In this document: in pieces, positions 63,620-64,000 of the stretch | How the letters are laid out: each line of letters starts with the position of its first letter | How positions within the stretch are numbered: the stretch's first letter is position 1 | Assembly (NCBI GenBank): GCA_020746105.1 | Contig: CM036633.1 | Location: forward strand, 12,384,501-12,448,500 | DNA length: 64,000 nucleotides | Source: Trogon surrucura | Lineage: Eukaryota > Chordata > Aves > Trogoniformes > Trogonidae | Reading direction: 5' to 3' | The notes under the pieces: generated by a model | Told to the model about the DNA's origin: nothing | Database searches by the model: none | The model's input: only the letters and a program-made list of their open reading frames with translations | Translations under genes and position numbers: made by a program

Positions 63620-63850
63620 GGCTCGCCGGTCCATTGTCTTGCTGTTATTAGTGGGAGATTAGAAGTTTAAGGCCTCAGAGCTTAATGGCCTCAGCGGGTG
63701 GAGAGCATGGCACTAGCTGCGAAAATGACAAAAATCGATAGCTAATCCAGTGCAGTCAGTCAACCTTTTCAAAGCCTCATCAGTATTGATTTCCAAGCGC
63801 TGCTCTTCCTGTGCCTTGACGTAATCAGTCCGTTTGCTCAGCAGACAGAC
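63620..63850. promoter_or_regulatory. Candidate conserved non-coding element
   Basis: Unique AT-rich sequence with a CREB/ATF-like tgacgtaa at 63818-63825 and motifs such as atcgatagctaatcc (about 63735-63749). No open frame or repeat. Function is inference. Confidence 0.2.
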
Positions 63851-64000
63851 TCGCTCTCTTCCACTCTCCCTCCCACTTTGGGGGGCTTTTTACACTCAGA
63901 AATGGATTACTCAGATCCCCCCAGCTTTTCATCTCTCTAGCTGCTGTCAGAGGAATGATTAAAGGGGAGGCAGACTGGGCAATCATCTCCTACAAATCAA

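Noticed and set aside
1..64000. Prokaryotic features, CRISPR arrays, tRNA or rRNA genes
   Set aside because: No direct-repeat/spacer arrays, operon spacing or complete structural RNA genes are seen; the only tRNA-like sequence is the SINE head.

Overview
This window looks like non-coding DNA from a bird, most likely a passerine (songbird lineage). The evidence is the repeat content. Several 5'-truncated CR1 LINE fragments end in the avian ATTCTGTG-type tail. One composite element joins a tRNA-Ile-like head (intact Pol III B box) to a CR1 3' tail, which is the architecture of the passerine TguSINE1 family. A solo long terminal repeat carries the 3' end typical of avian endogenous retroviruses. 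There is no operon structure, no ribosome-binding-site pattern and no convincing protein-coding exon on either strand. The open frames are short, overlap each other on all six frames and match no family I recognise. The only frame I can assign to a family is the decayed C-terminal end of CR1 ORF2 at about 17.1-17.7 kb. The window therefore reads as intergenic or intronic sequence.

Layout: 0-12.6 kb is mostly unique sequence with two CR1 stubs (80-145 and 5486-5545), a MIR-like ancient SINE fossil near 5.05-5.16 kb, a TG/TA microsatellite at 10.84 kb and an AT-rich, homeobox-motif-rich stretch at 2.0-2.3 kb. The TguSINE1-like element is at 12652-12824. The longest CR1 copy (17103-17652, minus strand) follows a GAG-rich and an A-rich simple repeat. 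From 18 to 33 kb are homopolymer tracts, an AT-rich patch at 22.4-22.5 kb, a T16/A14 palindrome at 25.25 kb and a possible enhancer with a perfect C/EBP palindrome at 27.29 kb. From 32.9 to 39.6 kb there is a segment resembling one at 13.9 kb, two more CR1 stubs and several unique AT-rich stretches (33.6-34.1, 36.94-37.30, 37.56-37.95 kb) with octamer and forkhead motifs. From 43 to 57 kb lie further MIR-like fossils, a possible promoter or LTR-like TATA region at 45.08 kb, an RFX X-box at 52.39 kb and three CR1 copies between 52.6 and 54.6 kb. The solo LTR occupies about 60143-60968 with candidate 5-bp target-site duplications. The last 3 kb hold a T12/A17 palindrome and another AT-rich unique stretch.

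No genes can be seen working together here. If the AT-rich, motif-rich stretches are conserved non-coding elements, the window could be part of the regulatory landscape of a neighbouring developmental gene; that is inference and needs cross-species alignment. I did not find evidence for a new biological system. The observations most worth checking are the SINE, the LTR with its duplicated flanks, the pair of similar unexplained segments (13.87 and 32.89 kb), the X-box and C/EBP sites, and a few exon-like or promoter-like signals.
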